DNA of 64,000 nt from a virus: the IMG/VR virus record IMGVR_UViG_3300023257_000008, positions 62,001 through 126,000 of that record. One strand, given 5' to 3'. Position 1 is the first letter of the stretch; the number at the start of each line of letters is the position of its first letter. Below, in pieces: positions 51,956-59,609 of this stretch. The translations under genes and the position numbers were made by a program. The notes below the pieces were generated by a model that did no database searches, was not told the DNA's origin, and was given only the letters and a program-made list of their open reading frames with translations.

Positions 51956-52231
51956 TCATCCGTCCCTCACTTTAACTACTCTGTGGGTGGCCAAGATGAT
52001 CCCATAAGTGAGGTTTGGCACCCTGTAGGGATAGTTTTTTAGTCCTCGTGGTCGAGGGGGCTCGTCCCTAGTGTCTAGGCGGGTTCGTGCCCCCGGCCCG
52101 ATACAGCGATCGTTTTCTTCATGAACACGACCGTGGTAGCACTTGCCAAACCGGGGGCAGGACGGAACGTTGCACAGTCTATCTGGACCAGGATCTTCGT
52201 CGTAGTCTGGGCCATACTCAAAAAACGGCAT
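51956..52231 (-). CDS. Cys-containing protein (91 aa), last gene of 54.2 kb operon
   Basis: GGAGGCTGTG before the ATG at 52231. CNVPSCPRFGKC...C forms a possible zinc site. The last codons are written by the promoter element for the next gene. Confidence 0.55.
   Translation of the reverse strand: MPFFEYGPDYDEDPGPDRLCNVPSCPRFGKCYHGRVHEENDRCIGPGARTRLDTRDEPPRPRGLKNYPYRVPNLTYGIILATHRVVKVRDG
51976..52001 (-). promoter_or_regulatory. GATCATC-N13-GAGTAG promoter-like element
   Basis: Exact match on the minus strand inside the 3' end of the preceding gene, 38 nt before the start at 51937. Spacer ends GACCCACA-like (CACCCACA). Confidence 0.75.
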
Positions 52232-52952
52232 CACAGCCTCCATCGTAGCCCGGCGGCTCCTCTTTGTGGTGGACCCCGTCAAGGATTTGCCCACCACCAA
52301 GTTTGCTCCCCAGCGTTTTGATCACAAAATGAGTCCCTGACATATGGCAGGCTTGCCTTATGGAGCGGAACCAATCGAGATCACAGCCTCGGGCTTTTGC
52401 CCCGCCAAATTCTCCTGCACAGATAACCCACCTGATCCCCGACAATGGGGGATCCATGCGCCCAAGAATTGGAGCAAACGAAACATATTTCTCGGCAACA
52501 TCAAAGCCCCTGAGGGTATCAATTCTGTCGAAGTATTCAGCGCTCTCGACGGAAACCCCAAATGCCCAGTTGTCGGGGATGGATGTTTGACGTTGTAGCG
52601 CCAATCGCATCCCCTCCACATGACGAGTCAGAAAATAATACTTGTGTTGTTGGTGCGCTCGGCAGGCGTCGAAAACACGGTCAACATGACGCTCTATCCC
52701 AGGTTGGAATAAATCTGCATGTGTGCCGACATAAACTCGCTTCGGCTCTGGCTCCCGCAGTGCGTGGAGGGCCTCGAGGTTGAAGAAGCGATCGGTGCGA
52801 CGGTATCGAACAGCGAAGCAATTGGCGCATCCCTCAGAAACGGCCTGACATCCTCCGACTGTATTGATGATCATAAACGGTGCCCCCGACAAAACGGGGA
52901 TGTCGTCTGCGTCTCCGAGTCGGTACGCTGTGGGCCATTTTGTCTCTCTCAT
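52218..52952 (-). CDS. DUF5131 (phage Gp37/Gp68-type) protein
   Basis: 244 aa. IINTVGGCQAVSEGCANCFA holds the CxxxxxGCxxC cluster of this family, which resembles radical-SAM iron-sulfur sites. KYYFLTRHVEGM, NWAFGVSVES, YVSFAPILG and WVICAGEFGGAKAR follow in family order. Reaction unknown. GAAGTGGGGG before the ATG. Confidence 0.8.
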   Translation of the reverse strand: MRETKWPTAYRLGDADDIPVLSGAPFMIINTVGGCQAVSEGCANCFAVRYRRTDRFFNLEALHALREPEPKRVYVGTHADLFQPGIERHVDRVFDACRAHQQHKYYFLTRHVEGMRLALQRQTSIPDNWAFGVSVESAEYFDRIDTLRGFDVAEKYVSFAPILGRMDPPLSGIRWVICAGEFGGAKARGCDLDWFRSIRQACHMSGTHFVIKTLGSKLGGGQILDGVHHKEEPPGYDGGCDAVF

Positions 52953-52999
52953 CCCCCACTTCCTCACGCTGCCCACCGGGCCGTTACAGCCCCCAAATC

Positions 53000-53161
53000 T
53001 CATCCTGTGTCACCGTCAAGGAAGTCTATGGGGTGGCCACACTTGGGGCAGCAGAGATTGGGGATCTTCAATGTGAACAGGTCATGGAGTCGACAAAGGT
53101 TGCAGTCGTCCTCGGTTTCGAGATCAATGTTATGGTCCTTCAGGAACTCTTTAACTTTCAT
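53000..53161 (-). CDS. Small zinc-ribbon protein (53 aa)
   Basis: AGGAGAGCTT before the ATG, which overlaps the upstream stop (ATGA). Reads MKVKEFLKDHNIDLETEDD then CNLC and CCPKCGHP, a zinc ribbon. Confidence 0.6.
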   Translation of the reverse strand: MKVKEFLKDHNIDLETEDDCNLCRLHDLFTLKIPNLCCPKCGHPIDFLDGDTG

Positions 53162-53352
53162 AAGCTCTCCTGTGGTTCCGTTGAGGTGCCAAATCCCCGG
53201 ACGTAGACGAGAGCTTTGTCGAATCCTCTCAGTTCAGCTTCCTGGTCCCTCTTAAACGCCTCGCTGGCTCTCCCTGCCGCTGGGGCCGCACAGTTCCCTA
53301 TCATACGGAGTAACTCTCGTTTACTCTCCAGGTGCTGGATGAGATCCTTCAC
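53158..53352 (-). CDS. Unknown small helical protein (64 aa)
   Basis: GTG start in a GTGA overlap with the gene before; AAAGGAG upstream. Helix-rich, basic. Confidence 0.55.
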   Translation of the reverse strand: MKDLIQHLESKRELLRMIGNCAAPAAGRASEAFKRDQEAELRGFDKALVYVRGFGTSTEPQESL

Positions 53353-53456
53353 TTTGACTCCTTTAGTTTAGAGTGTCCGCAGAACGGACAACTCCACCCG
53401 CCTGTCATTTGCTCCATCCATTGCCCGCAAACGGGACACATCCGTGCGTAGCTCAT
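53349..53456 (-). CDS. Zinc-knuckle peptide (35 aa)
   Basis: ATGA overlap upstream and GTGA overlap downstream. CPVCGQ...CPFCGH is a complete four-Cys zinc site in a very short chain. Confidence 0.55.
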   Translation of the reverse strand: MSYARMCPVCGQWMEQMTGGWSCPFCGHSKLKESK

Positions 53457-54172
53457 TTTGACCCCTTCGTATAGCGGACTCTCTTCTCCGTCTTCTCGAA
53501 GAACTCTTGAGCGTCCTCATCCAAAGAGTTCAGGCCCACAGTCCCGTCCTCCAAAAGGGCAACATCGTTTCCGTCTCCCTTGACGACCCACACGTTGTCT
53601 TCTGCCACCACGTCCGGTTCCTCTGGGATAAAGAACTTGGCGTTGGCGAAGCTGAGAAGGAGACCTCCAGCAGCAGAGTTGATCTTCCCCAGGACTTTCC
53701 CACCGATGGTTGTGAGCGTCACCTGTGGGCCACCGGACTGTGCAGCGTCCATGGAGATCAGGATGCCACCCTTCATCACTGCTTCTGTCCGCTCCCAGAT
53801 CTTCAGGTGCTGGTCGATTCGTTTCGTCAACTCCATACTCAGACGATCAGTCCTGTCCTCACCCAACAGGTTCTCCATGTACTCATAGTCAGCGTCGGTC
53901 TCGAAGTGTTCCCGGTGATGCCGTCCTACTACAGTCAGGCGCTCATCCGACTGAATAAGATGGGCGTGAACATCCCGCTGCTCCTGTGTCATCTCGCCAG
54001 AGTGAATATGGTACCATTTGTGATGGTCCGACCACATCAACGGGGTGGTGACCAGAAGCCCCTTCCCATCGCTACTCAGTCCCAGGACGTGAACCTCCTG
54101 AGTCTTTTCCGAGGTCATACCCTCTTCGAGTTTGAGGGGGTCCGTCCAAGCCGTCTTCACTTTGTCCGTCAT
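53453..54172 (-). CDS. Unknown protein (239 aa), first gene of operon
   Basis: GGAGGACAGC before the ATG at 54172. Central part reads WYHIHSGEMTQEQRDVHAHL with several His; later LLSFANAKFFIPEEPDV. Starts a coupled chain of six genes to 51956. Confidence 0.6.
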   Translation of the reverse strand: MTDKVKTAWTDPLKLEEGMTSEKTQEVHVLGLSSDGKGLLVTTPLMWSDHHKWYHIHSGEMTQEQRDVHAHLIQSDERLTVVGRHHREHFETDADYEYMENLLGEDRTDRLSMELTKRIDQHLKIWERTEAVMKGGILISMDAAQSGGPQVTLTTIGGKVLGKINSAAGGLLLSFANAKFFIPEEPDVVAEDNVWVVKGDGNDVALLEDGTVGLNSLDEDAQEFFEKTEKRVRYTKGSK

Positions 54173-54199
54173 GCTGTCCTCCATGGGTCAATGGTTCCT

Positions 54200-54205
54200 C
54201 TACTC
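54200..54205 (-). promoter_or_regulatory. GAGTAG-only promoter-like site
   Basis: GTAGAGTAGAGG on the minus strand, 27 nt before the start at 54172; upstream half not conserved. Confidence 0.4.
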
Positions 54206-54380
54206 TACCGCCAGGCTGCGGAGACGCCCAAAAGTAGACAGATGAGCGCTGGGTCTGAAATCGGCCCTGATGAGAGACATCATCAGGGCCACCATCCCAG
54301 GGGGGGTCGATTTCGGGCGTAATCCGGTGCTACGACACGAAGAGGGGAGCCTCGGGAAAACGTTTTCCCGCGATTGAGGG

Positions 54381-54411
54381 CAGTTGGATGACCAGACTGC
54401 TCATCCAACTG
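54381..54411. repeat. Eleven-bp perfect hairpin
   Basis: CAGTTGGATGA, a 9-nt loop, TCATCCAACTG. No T-run follows, so it is a structured RNA or operator rather than a terminator. Confidence 0.55.
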
Positions 54412-54523
54412 TCTGGGTGTCACACTGGGCCGCCAGCCTGTGTCACCATAGGACAGTGGTGTCCCACTTTGCGACAGTGGGGGTATGGCATCTGTCTCGC
54501 ATCTGTTGGCCAGGTCGCCAGGG

Positions 54524-54549
54524 GGGGTACACTAGGTGTACCCCTTTTT
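54524..54549 (+). terminator. Intrinsic terminator
   Basis: GGGGTACAC-TAG-GTGTACCCC followed directly by TTTTT on the plus strand. No plus-strand gene precedes it for about 8 kb, so it may end a non-coding RNA from this spacer. Confidence 0.65.
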
Positions 54550-54648
54550 ACGGGCCGCTCATCCAAGCACGTCTCTTTGGACTCAGGAGTCGCCTGGCCA
54601 CACCAACCTGTGACAGCGCTGCTTCACATTACGACAGACCTTCCTTCG

Positions 54649-54654
54649 GAGTAG
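54649..54654 (+). promoter_or_regulatory. GAGTAG-only promoter-like site
   Basis: TTCGGAGTAGT, 22 nt before the ATG at 54677; upstream half not conserved. Confidence 0.4.
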
Positions 54655-54676
54655 TAAACAGGACAAGGAGGTTCGA

Positions 54677-55828
54677 ATGCAAATCATCTATGCTCCAGAG
54701 GAAGTCCCACAGACGATGTCCAAGTCCCTTTTCCTAGCTGGTCCATCTCCTCGGGAGAAGACTCATCCCAACTGGCGTATTGAAGCTCTTACGTTACTGG
54801 AAAATTTCGGATACAATGGAACAGTTTTCATCCCTCTGCCTGAAGACGGCGTCTTCACCCACTCCTATTCTGACCAACTGGACTGGAAAACCAAGTGTCT
54901 GAACATGGCCGACGTCATCATGTTTTGGATCCCCCGAGATCTGAAGACCCTCCCGGCATTTACAACGAACCTAGAGTTCGGAACGTGGTGCGCTTCCGGC
55001 AAAATTGTCTATGGGCATCCACCTAGTGCTCCAAGAATGGGAGCCCTGGACTACCAGGCACAGCAGGAAAATGTCCCCATAAATGAGACCCTTGAGGAAA
55101 CCTTGAGGACAGCTCTGGGGATCCTGGGGGATGGTGCTCTTCGTGTAGGAGGGGAGTGCTCTGTGCCTCTCTACATTTGGAATTTGGCATCATTCCAGAA
55201 CTGGTACAGGGCTCAACGGAAAGCAGGGAACCGACTAGAGGGATCTACAGTGGAGTGGACCTTTCGGCCCGGTAAAAAGCCCTTCTTTTGGGTTCTCCAC
55301 GTCAATATGTACATCAAGTCTGAGGACCGGCACAAGACCAACGAGGTGGTCCTTTCCAGGCCCGACATTTCCACCGTGGTGGGATATCTTCCTCACAGCG
55401 ATGACCTAATGGAAACCGAAGTGGTGATCGTGCGGGAATTCCGTTCCCCCGCTGCCACCGTGGACGGTTTCATCCGAGAAGTTCCTGGGGGTTCCCCCAA
55501 GACAGCGATGGACCCTCAGAAGATTGCCAGAGAAGAATTCTTCGAGGAAACGGACGTGACGCTGACCGGAGAGTTCGTGAACATCGGCAACCGACAAATC
55601 GCCGGAACTCTCTCTGCCCACAAAGCGCATACGTTTGCCGTCCGCCTGTCATTGAAGGAGATGGAACTCCTGAAGGCTGAAGCCGGGAAGGTCCATGGAA
55701 TAGAGGAGGACACGGAAAGGACCTTCGTGGAGGTATACACTATCCGGGAAATCCTCCAGCAGGAAGACGTGGACTGGTCAAACATCGGAATGATCCTCAA
55801 TGTTCTTATCACCCACCTGTATGCCTAA
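54677..55828 (+). CDS. Deoxyribosyltransferase-like / Nudix fusion
   Basis: 383 aa. Residues 1-130: SLFLAGPSPREKTHPNWRIE, then ADVIMFWIPRDL and TNLEFGTW match the 2-deoxyribosyltransferase-like fold with a catalytic Glu. Residues 230-380: VVIVREFRSP, GFIREVPGGS and IAREEFFEETDV form a Nudix box (REExxEE), the family that hydrolyses nucleoside diphosphates such as ADP-ribose or NAD(H). Such fusions suggest processing of nucleotide or NAD-derived substrates, which fits the NAD genes at 3.5-7.3 kb. AAGGAGG before the ATG. Confidence 0.75.
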   Translation: MQIIYAPEEVPQTMSKSLFLAGPSPREKTHPNWRIEALTLLENFGYNGTVFIPLPEDGVFTHSYSDQLDWKTKCLNMADVIMFWIPRDLKTLPAFTTNLEFGTWCASGKIVYGHPPSAPRMGALDYQAQQENVPINETLEETLRTALGILGDGALRVGGECSVPLYIWNLASFQNWYRAQRKAGNRLEGSTVEWTFRPGKKPFFWVLHVNMYIKSEDRHKTNEVVLSRPDISTVVGYLPHSDDLMETEVVIVREFRSPAATVDGFIREVPGGSPKTAMDPQKIAREEFFEETDVTLTGEFVNIGNRQIAGTLSAHKAHTFAVRLSLKEMELLKAEAGKVHGIEEDTERTFVEVYTIREILQQEDVDWSNIGMILNVLITHLYA

Positions 55829-56176
55829 CGGTCCTGTAAGAGAGAACTGTATCTCTCAGTGAAAGAGGCCCCGCTCACGGGTGGTCCACAGAATCTGGGT
55901 CCGACACCTGGCGTCCATTATGCCACCCGAGGCCCACAGTGCCCTCCTGTGGGCCGTTCCCTCTCCAAGGGTAGTTGTTCCCCTACCCTATGCCCCGAGG
56001 CCGTTACCCTGATCTCTTCTCTCCGGTGGGAAAACGAAAGTACTTGTGGGCGCTCGACAACTTTGGGACCAGACGTAGGACTGCCTCCGAAGTTGTCGGT
56101 CACTGTGAGACTCAGTTGCACGAGAACATTTGAGACAGTCATGTGACAGAGAGGACTCTCGTCACCAGGTCAGTAC
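55829..56176. other. Intergenic region with two strong hairpins
   Basis: Stem 1: GGCCCACAG-N7-CTGTGGGCC at 55931-55955. Stem 2: CGACAACTT at 55055+1000 (56055-56063) pairing with AAGTTGTCG at 56090-56098. A CCACAGAATCT motif lies at 55886-55896. No gene supported. Confidence 0.55.
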
Positions 56177-56180
56177 TGGT

Positions 56181-56849
56181 CTATTTCTTTGGGATGACAA
56201 TTTCCGTAGGCAACTTTCCCGCACGGGCAAAAGGGATCAGGCGCAGAAATTCGGCCTCTGCATCGGCCTCTGCATCGGCCCTTGCATCGGCCTCTGCATC
56301 GGCCCTTGCACTGGCCCTTGCACTGGCATAGGCACTGGCCATGGCACTGGCCCTTGCACTGGCCCATGCACTGGCATAGGCACTGGCCCTTGCACTGGCA
56401 CTGGCACTGGCACTGGCCCAGGCCCAGGCCCTTGCACTGGCCCTTGCACTGGCCCTGGCACTCTTGTATGCCTCTTCCCTCAATTCCTCATTTCCCGTCT
56501 TGAGGAACTCCAATACGACCTCAGGAGCGTCCCACAGATGCACTACTTGAGCCGCACACCAACGGCTGAAGTACCGCAGGAGTGCGGTGGCATCAAACAT
56601 CCAAAGGACCCGACGCTCGGTTGCAACCGACTTGTCATCACTATGCAGGATCTGCCCGAAAAGGCGGACCCGGCAAAGCATCGGACCAGGAGCGTACTGC
56701 AAAGCATCAAGGATACTCTTACTGGCATGAAGACCCTGCTCACAAAGAATAGGTTCACAATCGACAGTCAGTTTTTCACCAACGATGACATCCCGACCGT
56801 CCTCATAACCCAGCTTCAAATCCTCACGAACGAAATGGTAACCGTACAT
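56181..56849 (-). CDS. Ala-rich repeat phage protein ending PTEIVIPKK
   Basis: 222 aa. The N-terminal 130 aa (GEKLTVDCEPILCEQGLHAS, then LQYAPGPMLCRVRLFG, the DDKSVATERRVLW segment) belong to a known phage family of unknown role that carries Ala-rich tails. Here a run of about 65 residues of A/S/R/D/E/W dipeptides follows, encoded by an array of GGCCCTTGCACT-like repeats at 56255-56460. The C-terminus PTEIVIPKK equals that of 51710-51937. GGAGGTGTTC before the ATG. Confidence 0.65.
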   Translation of the reverse strand: MYGYHFVREDLKLGYEDGRDVIVGEKLTVDCEPILCEQGLHASKSILDALQYAPGPMLCRVRLFGQILHSDDKSVATERRVLWMFDATALLRYFSRWCAAQVVHLWDAPEVVLEFLKTGNEELREEAYKSARASARASARAWAWASASASASARASAYASAWASARASAMASAYASARASARADAEADARADAEADAEAEFLRLIPFARAGKLPTEIVIPKK

Positions 56850-57002
56850 CAGAACACCTCCTGTGAAAGAGTCCCTATGCACTCTACCCCAACGGGGTGC
56901 CCACAGACTCCCCCCAACCCACGGTTAAAAAGCCCTTAGACGGCCAGCGTGGGCCTCCCCTACCCTATTCCCTAGTCCCTTCGCTACGAGGGTGCTTGTG
57001 CT

Positions 57003-57395
57003 TTAACTCAGAGCTTCCTCGGGGATGTTTCCAGTCACAATGATGACCCAGTGGAGAACACTCCCGTCTCTGGATCTGTGACTGATCCGGACCTTATCGT
57101 TATAGAAGGTCACCTGGGGTGTCTCAAAGGGTCTTTCCTTGGGTAAATTTTTGCCCGTCGAAACCTGCCAGATGTCCCCGTCATTCACGGTGAGGATCCC
57201 GAAGTCCTTCCTGATGATCGAGACAGTAATGGCCGTCCCTCTGGCCAACCGTTGCCCTGCAAAGACGTCAGGAACAAACCCATTACGTTCCGAGGTGGAG
57301 ACAAAGACGTAAATCTTGTCCTCCAAGAGGCCCCTGAGACGTTCCCCCACCTCCTCAATGTTATCCACGGTCAGTCGTTGACTCCAGATAGGCAT
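57003..57395 (-). CDS. Unknown protein, paralogue of 34607-35017
   Basis: 130 aa; GGGAGATTGTG before the ATG. Shares QRLTVDNIEEVGERLRGLLE and HWVIIVTGNIP with its paralogue. A GAGTAG site at 57434-57439 lies 38 nt upstream. Confidence 0.65.
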   Translation of the reverse strand: MPIWSQRLTVDNIEEVGERLRGLLEDKIYVFVSTSERNGFVPDVFAGQRLARGTAITVSIIRKDFGILTVNDGDIWQVSTGKNLPKERPFETPQVTFYNDKVRISHRSRDGSVLHWVIIVTGNIPEEALS

Positions 57396-57433
57396 CACAA
57401 TCTCCCTTGGGGACAGTCCCACCATCACATAAT

Positions 57434-57832
57434 CTACTCTGGCCCCACAGCCTGCAGCATCATCGCTGCCTTCCTGTAGGAACGACTCTGGGTCAGTTCC
57501 TTCCTGGTTCCACCATTGTTAAAAAGACGCTTGGAGACCAGCGCTGCGTCGTCCATCTCTGCTGCCGCCCACGCCGCTTCCTCAGGTGACAGTTTGAGCC
57601 GCCGGTCCTTGCGGGCACGGGCTTCCCAGATGAGGTCGTCAATGTGACCAGCAAACCGACGATGAGGTTTGCCACCACAAACAATGACCGCCTCACACCG
57701 GCTCGACAACTCGTCAAACTGTGCCTTGGTGAATTCGATAGTGGGTCTGCTGTCCCCAGCGTCCCGATGGAGCAGCCTTTCAGTAAGTGCCTGGGTCATC
57801 GCCACAAGCTCTGTCTTAGCTTTCGTATCCAT
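57434..57832 (-). CDS. Unknown helical protein (132 aa)
   Basis: GGGGGGAC before the ATG. Reads LSPEEAAWAAAEMDDAALVS, ending RSYRKAAMMLQAV. Its TAG stop is the end of a GAGTAG box, as at 34293. No family recognised. Confidence 0.6.
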   Translation of the reverse strand: MDTKAKTELVAMTQALTERLLHRDAGDSRPTIEFTKAQFDELSSRCEAVIVCGGKPHRRFAGHIDDLIWEARARKDRRLKLSPEEAAWAAAEMDDAALVSKRLFNNGGTRKELTQSRSYRKAAMMLQAVGPE

Positions 57833-57871
57833 TGTCCCCCCGCCCCAATGCGTGAATGTTCCAGTGCATCT

Positions 57872-58051
57872 TCAGCCCCCCTTTGCAGCGGGGCACTTTC
57901 CAGGCTTCGGTCCTTTGCCCGATCCTCTGGTTTTCACTTCCTTCCCACATCGTTTGCATACCCAGACGTCCATGCTGTAGGGGCGGTCCCGGTCACCGAA
58001 GGCATATCGAACCTCCTGGTCCACCCAGTTCCAATCGTGCCCAGCTTTCAT
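57872..58051 (-). CDS. Small Cys-containing basic protein (59 aa)
   Basis: MKAGHDWNWVDQEVRYAFGD then CKRCGKEV and a Lys/Gly-rich tail ending in KCPAAKGG; probable half zinc ribbon. GCTGAGCG before the ATG; begins 4 nt after the upstream stop. Confidence 0.5.
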   Translation of the reverse strand: MKAGHDWNWVDQEVRYAFGDRDRPYSMDVWVCKRCGKEVKTRGSGKGPKPGKCPAAKGG

Positions 58052-58054
58052 CGC

Positions 58055-58471
58055 TCAGCCCTCCAGTACCTGCACTGCCACCGCAGCGGTGAACGTCTGC
58101 TTCATCTGTCCGCAGCTCCTGGTCTGTACTGTGTAGCCAGGCACTTCGAACCGCTCGCCCCGGTAGGTGTACGGCCCCTTGACCTTGCCGTTCTTGTCCA
58201 CGAGGATGAACCGGACCAGGTCTTTTAGGATCCCCTCGATGGTGAAGTTCTCATCCAGTCGCCGCCAGGTGGGGTCACATGCCATGTTCACGAAGCATTC
58301 CCGCACATAGCGGGGGTTGATTTCTCTGTCGGTGTCGGCGTCGTAGCGGTCGATGATGCGCCGTGTGATCTCGCCCTTCCGATACTTTGTCCCGGACCAA
58401 TCACAGGTCCCTGGGAACTTGGCGGGGAAGGGCCTTGAAGTAGGGTAGGGGTTTCCATTGTTGACCGCCAT
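58055..58471 (-). CDS. Unknown protein (138 aa)
   Basis: AAGGAGACACC before the ATG, 42 nt after a promoter element. GTCDWSGTKYRKGEI and CFVNMACDPTW give Cys pairs. No family recognised. Confidence 0.6.
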   Translation of the reverse strand: MAVNNGNPYPTSRPFPAKFPGTCDWSGTKYRKGEITRRIIDRYDADTDREINPRYVRECFVNMACDPTWRRLDENFTIEGILKDLVRFILVDKNGKVKGPYTYRGERFEVPGYTVQTRSCGQMKQTFTAAVAVQVLEG

Positions 58472-58513
58472 GGTGTCTCCTTGTCAGGGGGTCATTTGCC
58501 CCCCTCACTTTAA

Positions 58514-58539
58514 CTACTCTGTAGAGTACTGAGATGATC
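58514..58539 (-). promoter_or_regulatory. GATCATC-N13-GAGTAG promoter-like element
   Basis: Exact match on the minus strand. Flanking sequence (TAGTTAAAGTGAGGG downstream and AAGTGA.GTTTG upstream) is also shared with the element at 51976-52001. Confidence 0.75.
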
Positions 58540-58805
58540 CCACGAAGGTTGGTAGTCTGAGACTCATAAGTGAAGTTTGACACTCTGTAGGGCTGGTTTT
58601 TAGGCGTCGTTCCTACAGACTAAAGTTGGAGACGCCACCAGACTGCGCTCCTTCTGAAACCGCTAACGTCTCTGCTTTCCGAACCATCAACTGCGTAGAC
58701 CTACTCAGGGTTGCGCCTTGAATCAGTCAGCCACGCAGCGCCAGTCCATCCACAACAACGCTTGCTGCGTTACCCCCCGCACGGCTTCACAATGGGAAAC
58801 AGGAC

Positions 58806-59158
58806 ACCGTTCCTCAAAACCTGCTAAAACCTACAGGCATCAAGTTTGAGGCTGTGCCGATCCTTGGTGACCCAAGTGCCTCGGTAGTAAGCCTCCGGCC
58901 CAACGGTAAGGGCTCGGATGACGGATGCTCCTTCCGCCCGAATCCCAAGGAACTGGTCCGTCTTCGACGGAATCGCTCTCCCAGCACTCGTTTTACACCT
59001 CTTGGATGATCGTTAATACCAATGTGTTCGTCTCCAGAACATCTGGGCACACCAGAACCTCCTACCCAATCAGCGTAAGCCTTCCTGCCACAACAGCTTC
59101 CTGTTTCAAGCAGGAATAATTAGACTTTAGTAAGTATGAAGGGCACTGTCAAGTACCC
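58806..59158 (-). mobile_element. IS607 deletion derivative B with both ends
   Basis: About 350 nt. Left end GGGTACTTGACAG at 59158, then the same internal segment as remnant A, then the tnpB 3' region (CTGATTGGGTAGGAGG, TGGAGACGAACACATT) and right end GTTTTGAGGAACGGT. It lacks tnpA and the tnpB catalytic core, but keeps the region that encodes the omega-RNA scaffold. It lies 27 nt downstream of a promoter element. The stretch 58600-58805 beyond its right end shows no gene. Confidence 0.75.
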
Positions 59159-59184
59159 CCCTAGTCGCGGTCGTTACACAAGGT

Positions 59185-59210
59185 CTACTCCGCAGGTCGG
59201 TGAGATGATC
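59185..59210 (-). promoter_or_regulatory. Promoter-like element reading into IS607 derivative B
   Basis: GATCATC-N13-GAGTAG on the minus strand. No gene follows before the element B, so the insertion may have displaced or removed the original target gene. Confidence 0.7.
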
Positions 59211-59228
59211 CTGGCAGCCCCCTCTTAG

Positions 59229-59244
59229 CTTACGACAACGTAAG
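59229..59244. repeat. Small hairpin CTTACG-ACAA-CGTAAG
   Basis: Perfect 6-bp stem with a 4-nt loop in the spacer upstream of the promoter at 59185. Confidence 0.4.
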
Positions 59245-59298
59245 ACCGCCACCCACGCCAACGTAACACCCACCAGGCTGCCACAGTTGGATGAGTCG

Positions 59299-59466
59299 TC
59301 AGGTCATCTGAGATTCTAAGTGACAATTGCTCGGGCAGCCCGCCCCACAACACGACAGAGGTGTCGCAAAGTAGGACAGTGTGACCACCCACCCTCTCGT
59401 CTCAGACGTTTTCACCAAGATGAAACGCCCAACGTCCGCTTCACACCCGTTTTCGGAGACCCGCAT
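59299..59466 (-). CDS. Doubtful small ORF (55 aa)
   Basis: GAGGTAG before an ATG at 59466; reads GRFILVKTSETRGWVVTLSY. Overlaps repeat words shared with 54.4 kb, so it may be non-coding. Confidence 0.25.
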   Translation of the reverse strand: MRVSENGCEADVGRFILVKTSETRGWVVTLSYFATPLSCCGAGCPSNCHLESQMT

Positions 59467-59576
59467 AAACACTACCTCAGAATGAGTTGGGACACCCTGT
59501 AGGGAGAGTAAAAGAACAGGCCCCAAAAGGGAGGCCACAGAATCTAGAGGAAGACACCCCACTCTCCCCACTTCAG

Positions 59577-59601
59577 CTACTCTGTGGGTCAGCAGATGGT
59601 C
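59577..59601 (-). promoter_or_regulatory. Degenerate promoter-like element
   Basis: GACCATC-N12-GAGTAG, one nt shorter and one mismatch; spacer ends GACCCACA. No firm gene downstream for about 100 nt. Confidence 0.4.
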
Positions 59602-59609
59602 CCCACAGG

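Larger units (their letters stand above)
54206..54648. other. Hairpin-rich intergenic region
   Basis: About 440 nt. Plus-strand frames here have no ribosome site and unlikely composition, so no gene is called. It holds the stem at 54381-54411 and the terminator at 54524-54549, and the words CTCATCCAACTGT and CACTTTGCGACA, which recur (inverted) near 59285-59385. Confidence 0.5.

Noticed and set aside
54384-54737. Plus-strand frames before the Nudix-fusion gene
   Set aside because: No ribosome site, contain the terminator hairpin, and overlap repeat words shared with another spacer.
56130-56939. 269-codon plus frame with CIGLCIGPCTG repeats
   Set aside because: It is the antisense of the Ala-rich repeat protein; Cys-Gly-Thr repeats arise from the same DNA array.
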